The notes under the pieces: generated by a model
Seen by the model: the letters and a program-made list of their open reading frames with translations, nothing else
Databases searched by the model: none
Told to the model about the DNA's origin: nothing
Translations under genes and position numbers: made by a program
Shown here: positions 36,143-46,305 of the stretch, one piece after another
How positions within the stretch are numbered: position 1 is the first letter of the stretch
How the letters are laid out: each line of letters starts with the position of its first letter
Assembly (NCBI RefSeq): GCF_902652685.1
Contig: NZ_CACRUY010000005.1
Coordinates: 87,635-151,634, forward strand
Length of the DNA stretch: 64,000 nucleotides
Direction: 5' to 3'
Source of the DNA: Mycobacterium sp. Marseille-P9652
GTDB lineage: Bacteria; Actinomycetota; Actinomycetes; Mycobacteriales; Mycobacteriaceae

Positions 36143-36856
36143 ATGGCGCGTCAGGTTCGATCTGAAGCCACTCGGCGGAAGATCTTCGACGCGGCAATCG
36201 ATGTGTTCGGCGACGTCGGATTCGCCGCCGCCGGCTGGGGGACGATCATCGAGCGCACCGGCATGACGAAGGGCGCCCTCTACCACCACTTCGATTCGAA
36301 GGAAGCGCTGGCATCGGCCGTCATCCAGGAGGGTTCGCAATCGCTGCTGAACGCGTTCCGGAACGTCTGCGGGGCGTCGTCGCCGGGTCTCGAGAACATG
36401 GTGCACGGCACATTCACCGTCGTGAAAACGCTGAATTCGGACAAGATGGCCCGCACGGCCGTGCAACTGGCGTCCGGGCTGAGCGGGTACAACGAGGCGG
36501 TCTCGCGCTTCTACGCGAGCCTGGTGGCCGAGATGGCCGACCAGGCCCGGCGCGCGGTCGCCGAGGGCGATGTGCGCGACGACGTCGACCCCGAAGTGGT
36601 CAGTGAGTCGATCGTCGGCGCCGTCTTCGGAACGCTGTTGCTTTCGGACGCGGTGTCGCGCAACGGCGCGGCCCCGAACGGTGACGCGGACGAGCCCACC
36701 GTGCGGCTGCGGCACCTCTGGGAGCTGTTGCTCCCCGGCGTCGTCTCGGACGCCTCACTGGCGTACTTCCGGCAGTTCCTGCGCCGGGAGGCCGTGCGCC
36801 ACACCCCGGTCGCCGCCGCCCGCGAGGGTGCCGGCGCGGAGCCCACTACCACCTAG
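36143..36856 (+). CDS. TetR-family regulator, gamma-butyrolactone-receptor (ScbR)-like, copy 2
   Basis: 237 residues. Helix-turn-helix with WGTIIERTGMTKGALYHHFDSKEALA at about 32-58, a ligand domain with TVVKTLNSDKMARTAVQLAS, and a C-terminal SLAYFRQFLRREAV that mirrors copy 1. N terminus MARQVRSEATRRKIFDAAIDVF follows the ScbR-type pattern. It lies 114 bp after copy 1 on the same strand with its own palindrome. In Streptomyces, paired true and pseudo receptors often act together on one gene cluster; that comparison is established, its application here is inference. The BcsB-like gene starts 86 bp downstream. Confidence 0.85.
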   Translation: MARQVRSEATRRKIFDAAIDVFGDVGFAAAGWGTIIERTGMTKGALYHHFDSKEALASAVIQEGSQSLLNAFRNVCGASSPGLENMVHGTFTVVKTLNSDKMARTAVQLASGLSGYNEAVSRFYASLVAEMADQARRAVAEGDVRDDVDPEVVSESIVGAVFGTLLLSDAVSRNGAAPNGDADEPTVRLRHLWELLLPGVVSDASLAYFRQFLRREAVRHTPVAAAREGAGAEPTTT

Positions 36857-36942
36857 CAGTCCCTGACCGCCCGCTCGAGGCGCGCCGCGCAGTGATTTTC
36901 GATTGATTTCGGCGACCTACTCGAAGACTGCATACTGTTGCC

Positions 36943-38910
36943 GTGAAGTACCTGAAGTATGTGGCCAGAGTTGTCGCCGTGGCCGCTGTGCTCGCCGCCT
37001 CGACCCTCAGCGCCCCGCCGTCCTGGGGGGCGCCCGGCGACCCGGTGACGTCCGCGGACTCGACGACCCTGTCCCTGGCCGATCTCGGGTCTTCGCCCAT
37101 GCTGGAATTCTGGGGGCTCACCAGCAGCCAGCAGCTGACCGTGCCGGTGCTGCACGGGCTGACACCGACGGCACTCAACGCGACCGTCGAGCTGCCCATC
37201 AACCTGCGGTCGGGGCTGCTCACCGTCACGCAGGGCGAACGCACTCTTGCCCGGATCAACCTGCCGACGGCCGATCAGACGCCGATCGTCATTCCGCTCA
37301 CGGGGGCGGAGGTGGACGACGACTGGCTGACGGTGACCATGCGCGCGTACCTCGTGCCCCAGGAGGGATTCTGCCTCTACCCGGAGAGCCCGTTGCGCCT
37401 CGTCGGCGGGACGATCAGCTACACCGGGGTCGAGCAGCCGCCCAACACGGTCGCCCATTTCCTGCCGCCGGTGCTGCGCAAGCTGAGCATCTATCTGCCG
37501 CAGTCGCCGTCGCCCGCCGAATCCGACACGGCCGTCCGGCTGGCCACCTCCGCCGCCGCCCACTACGGCAAACAGACTCCCGACATCGTGGTGGTGCCCC
37601 TCGGGGAGGGGCAGGCGGCCCCGCCCGCACCGCCGCAGCCCATGGAGCGCCAGATCGTCGTCAAGGAGGGGCCGGACAACGGGATGTCGATCCAGGGCTC
37701 CGGCGGAGTGCCCTACCTGTTGATGTCGGGGCCCCTCGGGCAGGCCGACGAATCCGACATCGCCATGCTGTTCAACGACCTGTCGCAGCTGGCCGTCTCG
37801 ACCAAGGCCTCGGTCGAGACGCTCAAGCCGAACGTGCAACTGCCCGGTGACACGGCGTCGATGCGCGACGTAGGGCAGCCGTTCGCGAACGCGACGTCGC
37901 TGCAGCCGCGCGTGTCGATCGGCTTGGACCAGACGCGGTTCGGCAGATCCTTCCACTCGGTGCGGGTGCACCTCGTGGGCTCGTACACCCCGACGCCCGG
38001 CAACATCGGCGGCCAGATCACCGCGGCGGTCGGCGCCGAGACCATCGACCACTGGGCGACCGACGGCCACGGCAACATCGACCGCTGGATCGACGTGCCC
38101 GACCGGTTACTGCAGCGCTACACCAGCCTTGATCTGGTGCTCGACGTCGCGAGCAACGTCGGTCATTGCGGCGACTTCTACACCGCCGGGCCGGGAAATC
38201 AGCTCCTGACGCTGAACATCAACGGCGACACCACCATTCAGACGAGCCCCGCCTCGCCGCCCATACCCGACGGCTTCCAGTCCGTGCCGCAGACGTTGAT
38301 GCCGCGCGTCCAGGTGGGGATCGAACCGCACTCGCTGATCGACACGATCCGGGCGATCAACATCCTGGTGGGACTGCAACGGATCAGCGCGGTGCTGATC
38401 GGGACGACGGTCACCGGTGTGAAGCAGGCGATCGAGTCGTCGAACCCCGCGATCGTGATCGCCGCCGACGGGTGGAACCACTCCGACGTCGCGCTACCGG
38501 TGTCGGCGGGGCCGAGCGGACCCATCACGGTCAACGCCGTCGAAGCCGGTGGCAAACCCACCAAGCTCACGCTGGACCCGACCATGCGGTTCGCTTCTCT
38601 CCAAACGGTTTTCAACCGCGGCCGGTCCTTGCTCGTCGCGACGTCCAACGGCGCGCCGGGGCAACTCGACGAGTTGCTGCGCTGGCTCAACAGCGACAAC
38701 AACAAGCACTGGCAGCGGCTCAAGGGAGTCGCCGCGGTGGCCATCCCCGGGCAAGACCCGGTGACCGTGCAGCAGCCGCCCACCTCCGGCCCCGCCGCCG
38801 GGTCCCAGGGCCACCAATCGGATCTCGAGTGGCTGTGGTGGTTCGGGGCGGGTTGGCTCGTGCTGGCCATCGTCGGTGCCGGGATCATCGTGCTGCGCAC
38901 CAGGCGCTGA
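36943..38910 (+). CDS. BcsB-like periplasmic polysaccharide synthase subunit
   Basis: 655 residues, GTG start. Signal peptide at 1-29 (to SWGAPG), a long extracytoplasmic part with alternating beta-rich carbohydrate-binding-like and flavodoxin-like regions (LTVPVLHGLTPTALNATVELP, FCLYPESPLRLVGGTISYTG, VASNVGHCGDFY), and one C-terminal helix at about 628-650 followed by LRTRR. This is the layout of BcsB, the periplasmic partner of cellulose synthase BcsA in c-di-GMP-controlled systems. No BcsA-like synthase occurs in the window, so it may guide another polymer. Followed 14 bp later by the deacetylase gene. M. tuberculosis Rv1006 sits at an equivalent place; homology not verified. Confidence 0.75.
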   Translation: MKYLKYVARVVAVAAVLAASTLSAPPSWGAPGDPVTSADSTTLSLADLGSSPMLEFWGLTSSQQLTVPVLHGLTPTALNATVELPINLRSGLLTVTQGERTLARINLPTADQTPIVIPLTGAEVDDDWLTVTMRAYLVPQEGFCLYPESPLRLVGGTISYTGVEQPPNTVAHFLPPVLRKLSIYLPQSPSPAESDTAVRLATSAAAHYGKQTPDIVVVPLGEGQAAPPAPPQPMERQIVVKEGPDNGMSIQGSGGVPYLLMSGPLGQADESDIAMLFNDLSQLAVSTKASVETLKPNVQLPGDTASMRDVGQPFANATSLQPRVSIGLDQTRFGRSFHSVRVHLVGSYTPTPGNIGGQITAAVGAETIDHWATDGHGNIDRWIDVPDRLLQRYTSLDLVLDVASNVGHCGDFYTAGPGNQLLTLNINGDTTIQTSPASPPIPDGFQSVPQTLMPRVQVGIEPHSLIDTIRAINILVGLQRISAVLIGTTVTGVKQAIESSNPAIVIAADGWNHSDVALPVSAGPSGPITVNAVEAGGKPTKLTLDPTMRFASLQTVFNRGRSLLVATSNGAPGQLDELLRWLNSDNNKHWQRLKGVAAVAIPGQDPVTVQQPPTSGPAAGSQGHQSDLEWLWWFGAGWLVLAIVGAGIIVLRTRR

Positions 38911-38924
38911 GCCGGCACCGCGCG

Positions 38925-39941
38925 ATGCGACCGGCCATCCGCGTTATCGCGGCCGGGCTGCTGTGCGCCGCGGGGGTGCCGGCGCTGACGCGGCGTCGGC
39001 ACCGCGACCGGCTCGCGATCGTGATGTTCCATGGCGTGACCGACCGCCCGCTGTCACCGCCGTGCCGGCATGTGACCGCGACGGCGCTGTACCGCCGTCA
39101 AATGCGTTATCTGCGAGAGCATTTCAACGTCCTGCCGCTTGAGGACGCCCTCGGCCGGCTCGCCGCGGGCACGCTGCCGCCGCGCGCGGTGGCGATCACG
39201 TTCGACGACGGCACCCGAAACCTTGCGACGCACGCGCTGCCGGTGCTGCGGGAACTGAAGCTGCCGGCGGCGCTGTTTCTCGCGACGGGCCCGATCGGCA
39301 GCGACGAAACCCTGTGGCCCGACCGGTTGTGGCTCGCTGTCGCCCGCACCACCGCGGCCAGGGTGGACCTGTCGGTGCTGGGGCTCGGCACCCGTTCGCT
39401 CGACGGTGCCGCGAGCCGCGGCCGAACCTACGGGGCCGCGGTGGAGGCGCTGAAGGACCTGGCCGACGACCGACGCATCGCCGTCCTGGACGACGTCCTC
39501 GGCGCCCTGGGCCACCGCGACGACGGCGACCCGGGCCCGTTCCGGATGTTGACCTGGACGGAGGCGCGTGAGATGGCGCGCGACGGCCTGGTCGCGCTGT
39601 ATCCGCACACGGTGACGCACCCGATCCTCGCGCGGTGCGGCGACGACAAGGTCGAGCGGGAGATCACCGACTCGTGCCGCGCGATCCGGGGCGAAACCGG
39701 CTCAGCGCCAAGGGTATTCGCCTACCCCAACGGGCAGCCCCAGGACTTCGACGGCCGCGCCCGCGATGTCCTGCGCGGTTGCGGCGTGCGCTGGGCGCTG
39801 TCCACCACGCCGGGGTTCGCCGACCGCCACAGCGACCCGCTTTCGTTACCGCGGTTGGCGGCCGGCAGCGCACCGTCGTTCGCCTACTTCCGCCTCATGG
39901 TCTCCGGCGGGCTGCCGCGCCGCCGCGCGCGGGTCGGCTAA
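38925..39941 (+). CDS. Polysaccharide deacetylase (NodB-like, CE4)
   Basis: 338 residues. N-terminal hydrophobic segment (5-22) is probably a signal anchor, so the enzyme faces outward. CE4 motifs: ITFDDG at 91-96 with base and metal Asp, and His228-x3-His232 in YPHTVTHP as metal ligands, plus FAYPNGQPQDFDGRA near the C terminus. It would remove N-acetyl (or O-acetyl) groups from the EPS. Start chosen at the ATG 14 bp after the BcsB-like gene. The 3' end overlaps the convergent PAS gene by 4 bp. Last gene of the island on this strand. Confidence 0.87.
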   Translation: MRPAIRVIAAGLLCAAGVPALTRRRHRDRLAIVMFHGVTDRPLSPPCRHVTATALYRRQMRYLREHFNVLPLEDALGRLAAGTLPPRAVAITFDDGTRNLATHALPVLRELKLPAALFLATGPIGSDETLWPDRLWLAVARTTAARVDLSVLGLGTRSLDGAASRGRTYGAAVEALKDLADDRRIAVLDDVLGALGHRDDGDPGPFRMLTWTEAREMARDGLVALYPHTVTHPILARCGDDKVEREITDSCRAIRGETGSAPRVFAYPNGQPQDFDGRARDVLRGCGVRWALSTTPGFADRHSDPLSLPRLAAGSAPSFAYFRLMVSGGLPRRRARVG

Positions 39942-40339
39942 CGGCCCTCCTGCCAGAGCTGTTCGGTGAGGTCCTGGAAGGCCGCGAGGGCGAACTGGTC
40001 GTCCGCCCGTCGCACCGCCGACCGGCTCATCAGCGCGCGCACGACCGAGCCGTCCTTGTGCGCCAACTCGACGACCTCGTTGGCCAGCGCGTGGACGACC
40101 GACAGGAGGGACTCGGACGCCGGCGCCTCATGGAAGATCTGGTGGAACTTCAGGCACAGGACTTCTTCCGGCTCGTAGCCGAGCATCTCGGCAAACGCGG
40201 TGTTCGTGAACAGGATGCTGCCGTCGTGCGCGATGGCGAGCACGGGAACCGGAATCCGCTCCAGCACGACCAGGGCGGGCAGTTGCTGCAGCGCCGTCAT
40301 CGGTGACTCGGCCTGCTGCGGGTTGCGTCTTCGGTCCAC
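39938..40339 (-). CDS. Small stand-alone PAS-domain protein
   Basis: 133 residues from GTG, or 120 from the ATG at 40300. Essentially one PAS fold: VLERIPVPVLAIAHDGSILFTNTAFAEMLGYEPEEVL, FHQIF, and a C-terminal strand FALAAFQDLTEQ. No kinase, GGDEF or DNA-binding domain is attached, so it would signal through a partner; the PAS-bearing context beside a c-di-GMP-linked island is suggestive only. No ligand-binding residues can be recognised. It lies between the deacetylase (convergent, 4-bp overlap) and metG (same strand, ends 51 bp away). Confidence 0.75.
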   Translation of the reverse strand: MDRRRNPQQAESPMTALQQLPALVVLERIPVPVLAIAHDGSILFTNTAFAEMLGYEPEEVLCLKFHQIFHEAPASESLLSVVHALANEVVELAHKDGSVVRALMSRSAVRRADDQFALAAFQDLTEQLWQEGR

Positions 40340-40390
40340 GGCCCGATTATTGCGTATTGCGAGCCTATTGCCGGACGGAAATTTTGCTGT

Positions 40391-41944
40391 TCATTCAACT
40401 TCCGTTGCCGGCTGGTAGCGGGGAAAGACGCCCGTGGGCGCCGGCAGCGCCGTGCCCGGGACCAATCGCACGCCCACGGCGGAAAACGCGCGGCGGTCCG
40501 GCGGCTGCCCGAGCAGGTCCAGCAACTTGCCGGCCGAATCGGGCACAACGGGCTGGACCAGCAGGGCAGCGATCCGCACCGCCTCGCACGTCGTGTAGAG
40601 GACGGTGCGAAACCGGGCCTGGTCGAGCTCGGACTCGCTTTTGCGCAGCACCCAGGGCTGCTGCGCGGAGAAGTACTTGTTGGCCTCGCCGAGCATCAGC
40701 CAGATCGCCTCCAGCGCCAGGTGCATCGCCTGCTCGTCGAAGTGGGCCCGCACCCGATCCAGCAACGCGTCGGCCGCCGCCAGCAAACCGGTGTCCGCCT
40801 CGGTCAGCTCACCGGGTTCGGGCACCACGCCGCCGAGGTTCTTGGCCACCATCGACAGCGAGCGCTGGGCGAGGTTGCCGAGCTCGTTTGCCAGGTCGGC
40901 GTTGATCCGGCTGACGATCGCCTCGTCGCTGTAGCTGCCGTCCTGGCCGAACGGGACTTCGCGCAGCAGGAAGTAGCGCACCTGGTCGACGCCGAACGTG
41001 TCCACCAGGGCGTCCGGGGCCACGATGTTGCCCACCGACTTGCTCATCTTCTCGCCGCGGTTGAGCAGGAACCCGTGCGCGAACACCCGGCGCGGCAGCT
41101 CGATGCCGGCCGACATCAGAAACGCCGGCCAGTAGACGGCGTGGAACCGGATGATGTCCTTGCCGATCATGTGCAGGTCGGCGGGCCAATACCGGCGGTA
41201 CAGGTCGGATTCGGTGTCGGGGAAGCCGGCGCCGGTCAGGTAGTTCGTCAGCGCGTCGACCCAGACGTACATGACGTGATCGGGGTGGTCGGGCACCTTG
41301 ACGCCCCAGTCGAACGAGGTGCGCGAGATCGACAGGTCGCGCAGCCCGCCGGAGACGAAGCTGACGACCTCGTTGCGCCGCACGTCGGGGGCGATGAAGT
41401 CCGGGTTGGCCGCGTAGTGGGCGAGCAGCTTGTCGGCGTACGCCGACAGCCGGAAGAAATAGGTCCGCTCCTCGGTCCACGTCACCGGGGTGCCGGTCTC
41501 CGTCGCGATCCGGACGCCGTCCACGACCTCGGTCTCGGATTCGACGAAGAACCGCTCGTCGCGCACCGAATACCAGCCCTCGTAGGTGTCCAGGTAGATG
41601 TCGCCCGCGGCCTCCATCCGGCGCCAGATCTCCTGCGAGGCCGCGTGGTGGTCGGCGTCGGTGGTCCGGATGAAGCGGTCGAAGGAGATGTTCAACTTCT
41701 CCTGCAGGCGCTGGAAGACGTCGGAGTTGCGGCGGGCCAGGTCGGCGGTGGGCAGCCCTTCGGCCGCGGCCGCCTGGGCGACCTTCAGGCCGTGTTCGTC
41801 GGTGCCGGTCAGGAAGCGCACGTCGAAGCCGTCGAGCCGCTTGAACCGCGCGATCGCGTCGGTGGCGATGTACTCGTACGCGTGCCCCAGGTGCGGTGCG
41901 GCGTTGGGGTACGTGATCGCGGTGGTGACGTAGTAGGGCCTCAT
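40391..41944 (-). CDS. metG: Methionyl-tRNA synthetase
   Basis: 517 residues. Charges tRNA-Met with methionine. Class I synthetase signatures: [14 protein letters not shown] (HIGH-like) near the N terminus and [11 protein letters not shown] in the second half; anticodon-binding helical domain at about 370-510. No Zn-knuckle of the four-Cys type and no C-terminal OB-fold dimerisation domain, as in the short mycobacterial type. Start [17 protein letters not shown]. Divergent from tatD across 54 bp. In M. tuberculosis this is Rv1007c (metS). Confidence 0.96.
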   Translation of the reverse strand: MRPYYVTTAITYPNAAPHLGHAYEYIATDAIARFKRLDGFDVRFLTGTDEHGLKVAQAAAAEGLPTADLARRNSDVFQRLQEKLNISFDRFIRTTDADHHAASQEIWRRMEAAGDIYLDTYEGWYSVRDERFFVESETEVVDGVRIATETGTPVTWTEERTYFFRLSAYADKLLAHYAANPDFIAPDVRRNEVVSFVSGGLRDLSISRTSFDWGVKVPDHPDHVMYVWVDALTNYLTGAGFPDTESDLYRRYWPADLHMIGKDIIRFHAVYWPAFLMSAGIELPRRVFAHGFLLNRGEKMSKSVGNIVAPDALVDTFGVDQVRYFLLREVPFGQDGSYSDEAIVSRINADLANELGNLAQRSLSMVAKNLGGVVPEPGELTEADTGLLAAADALLDRVRAHFDEQAMHLALEAIWLMLGEANKYFSAQQPWVLRKSESELDQARFRTVLYTTCEAVRIAALLVQPVVPDSAGKLLDLLGQPPDRRAFSAVGVRLVPGTALPAPTGVFPRYQPATEVE

Positions 41945-41998
41945 CGAGACTCACCCTATTGTGTGGCGGTGGCCTCCAGCCGAGCGAGTGAACGCGAC

Positions 41999-42823
41999 AT
42001 GCCCCCCGCCCCGGAGCCGCTGGCGCCGCTGATCGATGCCCACACCCACCTCGACGCGTGCGGGGCACGCGACGCCGACGGGGTGACCGCGATCGCGGAC
42101 CGCGCCGAGGCGGTGGGCGTCGGCGCGATGGTCACGATCGCCGATGACCTGGACTCGGCGCGCTGGGTGACGCGGGCCGCCGACTGGGATCGGAGGGTGT
42201 ACGCCGCGGTCGCGCTGCACCCGACCCGCGCCGGCGCGCTCGACGACGCGGCCCGCGTCGAGATCGAGCGGCTGGCGGCGCACCCGAGGGTGGTGGCGGT
42301 CGGCGAGACCGGCCTGGACCTGTACTGGCCGGGGCGGCTGGAGGGCTGCGCCGAACCGGCCGTTCAGCGCGAGGCGTTCGCCTGGCACATCGACCTGGCC
42401 AAGCGGTGCGGAAAGCCGCTGATGATCCACAACCGCGAGGCCGACGCCGAGGTGCTCGACGTGCTGGCCGCCGAGGGCGCCCCCGAGACCGTGATATTCC
42501 ACTGCTTCTCCTCCGACGCCGCGATGGCCCGCCGATGCGTGGACGCGGGGTGGTTGCTGAGCTTGTCGGGAACGGCCAGCTTCCGTAACGCCCGCGCCCT
42601 GCGGGAAGCCGTTCCGCTGATACCGGGGGAGCAGCTCCTGGTCGAAACGGACGCGCCGTTCCTGACGCCACACCCCTACCGGGGGGCAGCGAACGAACCG
42701 TACTGCCTGCCCTACACGGTGCGCGCGATCGCTGAGCTGGTGGATCGCCCTGCCGAGGAGATCGCCGCCGTCACCACGAGCAATGCGCAACGGGTGTATG
42801 GACTGGGGTCGGCGGTCGAGTGA
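41999..42823 (+). CDS. tatD: TatD-family metal-dependent DNase
   Basis: 274 residues. TIM-barrel hydrolase with metal-binding motifs DAHTHLD at 13-19, VGETGLDLYW, MIHNREAD, IFHCFS and VETDAPFLTP; 3'-5' exonuclease activity on DNA is established for the family. Start taken at the ATG at 41999 (MPPAPEP); GTG codons 30-36 bp upstream in the same frame are possible. Its gene order (metG divergent, rpfB downstream) equals M. tuberculosis Rv1007c-Rv1009. Ends 64 bp before the rpfB-leader hairpin. Confidence 0.93.
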   Translation: MPPAPEPLAPLIDAHTHLDACGARDADGVTAIADRAEAVGVGAMVTIADDLDSARWVTRAADWDRRVYAAVALHPTRAGALDDAARVEIERLAAHPRVVAVGETGLDLYWPGRLEGCAEPAVQREAFAWHIDLAKRCGKPLMIHNREADAEVLDVLAAEGAPETVIFHCFSSDAAMARRCVDAGWLLSLSGTASFRNARALREAVPLIPGEQLLVETDAPFLTPHPYRGAANEPYCLPYTVRAIAELVDRPAEEIAAVTTSNAQRVYGLGSAVE

Positions 42824-42886
42824 ATCCGTCCATAGGCCCGCGTTGGAGTTGCTCAACATTGGCCGGTTCGTTACCGTCTTGTGATC

Positions 42887-42915
42887 ATGCGGGTGGGCGC
42901 TGAGCCCCTCCGCAT
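42887..42915 (+). terminator. Terminator-like hairpin in the rpfB leader (candidate attenuator)
   Basis: ATGCGG-GT-GGGC, loop GCTGA, GCCC-CT-CCGCAT: an 11-12 bp stem interrupted by one mismatch, then the T-rich run AATCTTTGTCATTTTCT. It sits 118 bp before the rpfB ATG, inside the untranslated leader. Work on M. tuberculosis reported control of the rpfB operon by an RNA switch in its leader (recalled); this hairpin could be the terminator arm or simply end tatD transcripts. Confidence 0.6.
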
Positions 42916-42972
42916 AATCTTTGTCATTTTCTGCAGTACTTGGTCGTCGAAGCGGTTGCTAGTGGTTACTGA

Positions 42973-45029
<2,057 letters not shown>

Positions 45030-45092
45030 CGTGTCGGCACTGGTGCGTGTCGTCCACCCCGCGGCGGGGATAGTCTGCAGCCGTGGCTGATC

Positions 45093-46043
45093 ATGTCTGA
45101 CGGCAACACCGCCGCGCAGTGGGTGCCCACCGGGTCGGTCACGGTCAGGGTGCCCGGCAAGGTGAACCTGTACCTGGCCGTCGGGGACCGTCGCGACGAC
45201 GGCTACCACGAGCTGACGACGGTGTTCCAGGCCGTCTCGCTGCTCGACGAGGTGACGGTCCGCAACGCCGACGTGCTGTCGCTCGAGCTCGTCGGCGAGG
45301 GCGCCGACAAGCTGCCCACCGACGAACGCAACCTGGCCTGGCAGGCGGCCGAACTGATGGCCGAACACGTCGGCCGCGCGCCCGACGTCTCGATCCTCAT
45401 CGACAAGTCCATCCCGGTGGCCGGCGGCATGGCCGGCGGCAGCGCGGACGCCGCGGCCGTGCTGGTCGCGATGAACTCGCTGTGGGAACTGAACGTGCCG
45501 CGCCGCGACCTGCGCATGCTCGCCGCGCGGCTGGGCAGCGACGTTCCGTTCGCGCTGCACGGCGGCACCGCGTTGGGCACCGGCCGCGGGGAGGAGTTGG
45601 CGACCGTGTTGTCGCGCAACACGTTTCACTGGGTCCTGGCCTTCGCCGACGGCGAGCTGCTCACCCCCGCCGTCTTCGCCGAGCTGGACCGGCTCAGGGA
45701 GGCCAAGAATCCGCCGCGGCTCGCCGCGCCGGGCCCGGTGCTGGCGGCCCTGGCCGCCGGCGACGCCGCCCAGTTGGCGCCGCTGCTGGGGAACGAGCTG
45801 CAGGCCGCGGCGGTGAGCCTGAACCCGAAGCTGCGCCGCACGCTGCGCGCCGGCAAGCAGGCCGGTGCGCTGGCGGGCATCGTCTCCGGGTCCGGCCCGA
45901 CGTGTGCGTTCCTGTGCCCGTCGGCGGCCGCGGCGGTCGACGTCGGCACCGAGCTGTCCGGCGCGGGAGTCTGCCGCACCGTCCGGGTCGCGACCGGGCC
46001 GGTCGCCGGCGCCCGCGTCGTGCCGGCGCCCTCCGAGGTGTGA
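45093..46043 (+). CDS. ispE: 4-diphosphocytidyl-2-C-methyl-D-erythritol kinase
   Basis: 316 residues, GHMP-kinase family. Phosphorylates CDP-methylerythritol in the non-mevalonate isoprenoid pathway, which supplies polyprenyl phosphate for cell wall and EPS carriers. Seen: [15 protein letters not shown]-terminal motif, the GHMP ATP loop [16 protein letters not shown] at about 107-122, and C-terminal [16 protein letters not shown] start 63 bp after ksgA. In M. tuberculosis this is Rv1011 in the same order. Confidence 0.95.
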   Translation: MSDGNTAAQWVPTGSVTVRVPGKVNLYLAVGDRRDDGYHELTTVFQAVSLLDEVTVRNADVLSLELVGEGADKLPTDERNLAWQAAELMAEHVGRAPDVSILIDKSIPVAGGMAGGSADAAAVLVAMNSLWELNVPRRDLRMLAARLGSDVPFALHGGTALGTGRGEELATVLSRNTFHWVLAFADGELLTPAVFAELDRLREAKNPPRLAAPGPVLAALAAGDAAQLAPLLGNELQAAAVSLNPKLRRTLRAGKQAGALAGIVSGSGPTCAFLCPSAAAAVDVGTELSGAGVCRTVRVATGPVAGARVVPAPSEV

Positions 46044-46095
46044 AATTTCCCTCATCGGGCGCGACGGTTTGTTAGTTACTTAAGAGGAGTTTAAG

Positions 46096-46122
46096 ATGGC
46101 TCGCGGTGACGAATACCGGTAA
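46096..46122 (+). CDS. Eight-codon leader mini-ORF
   Basis: ATG GCT CGC GGT GAC GAA TAC CGG TAA, preceded at 46083-46089 by AGAGGAG, a strong ribosome-binding site at good spacing. It lies in the 262-bp gap between ispE and the acyl-CoA synthetase, 184 bp before that gene. It may be a translated leader peptide marking a new transcript start (a TTAGTTACTTAAG tract precedes it), or chance. No attenuator-style codon run is seen. Confidence 0.35.
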   Translation: MARGDEYR

Positions 46123-46305
46123 GCAGTTTCAGACGTCGGGCGGGCATTCGTCCGGACGCCGCGCCGCTGTCTGGTCGGCATCATCACCGATTCGCGACCT
46201 AACCGCCGCGCAACTGTGCTCGCGCGCCTGCTACCAAGCGTTACCCGGCGGGCGGAGGATGAGATTTCCGGGCCCTGGGCATGCGCTTAAACCGAGGAGG
46301 TTTTC

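Noticed and set aside
35357-36856. TetR pair as a toxin-antitoxin or efflux regulator set
   Set aside because: Both proteins have full-length TetR architecture, and no transporter or small toxin gene is adjacent.
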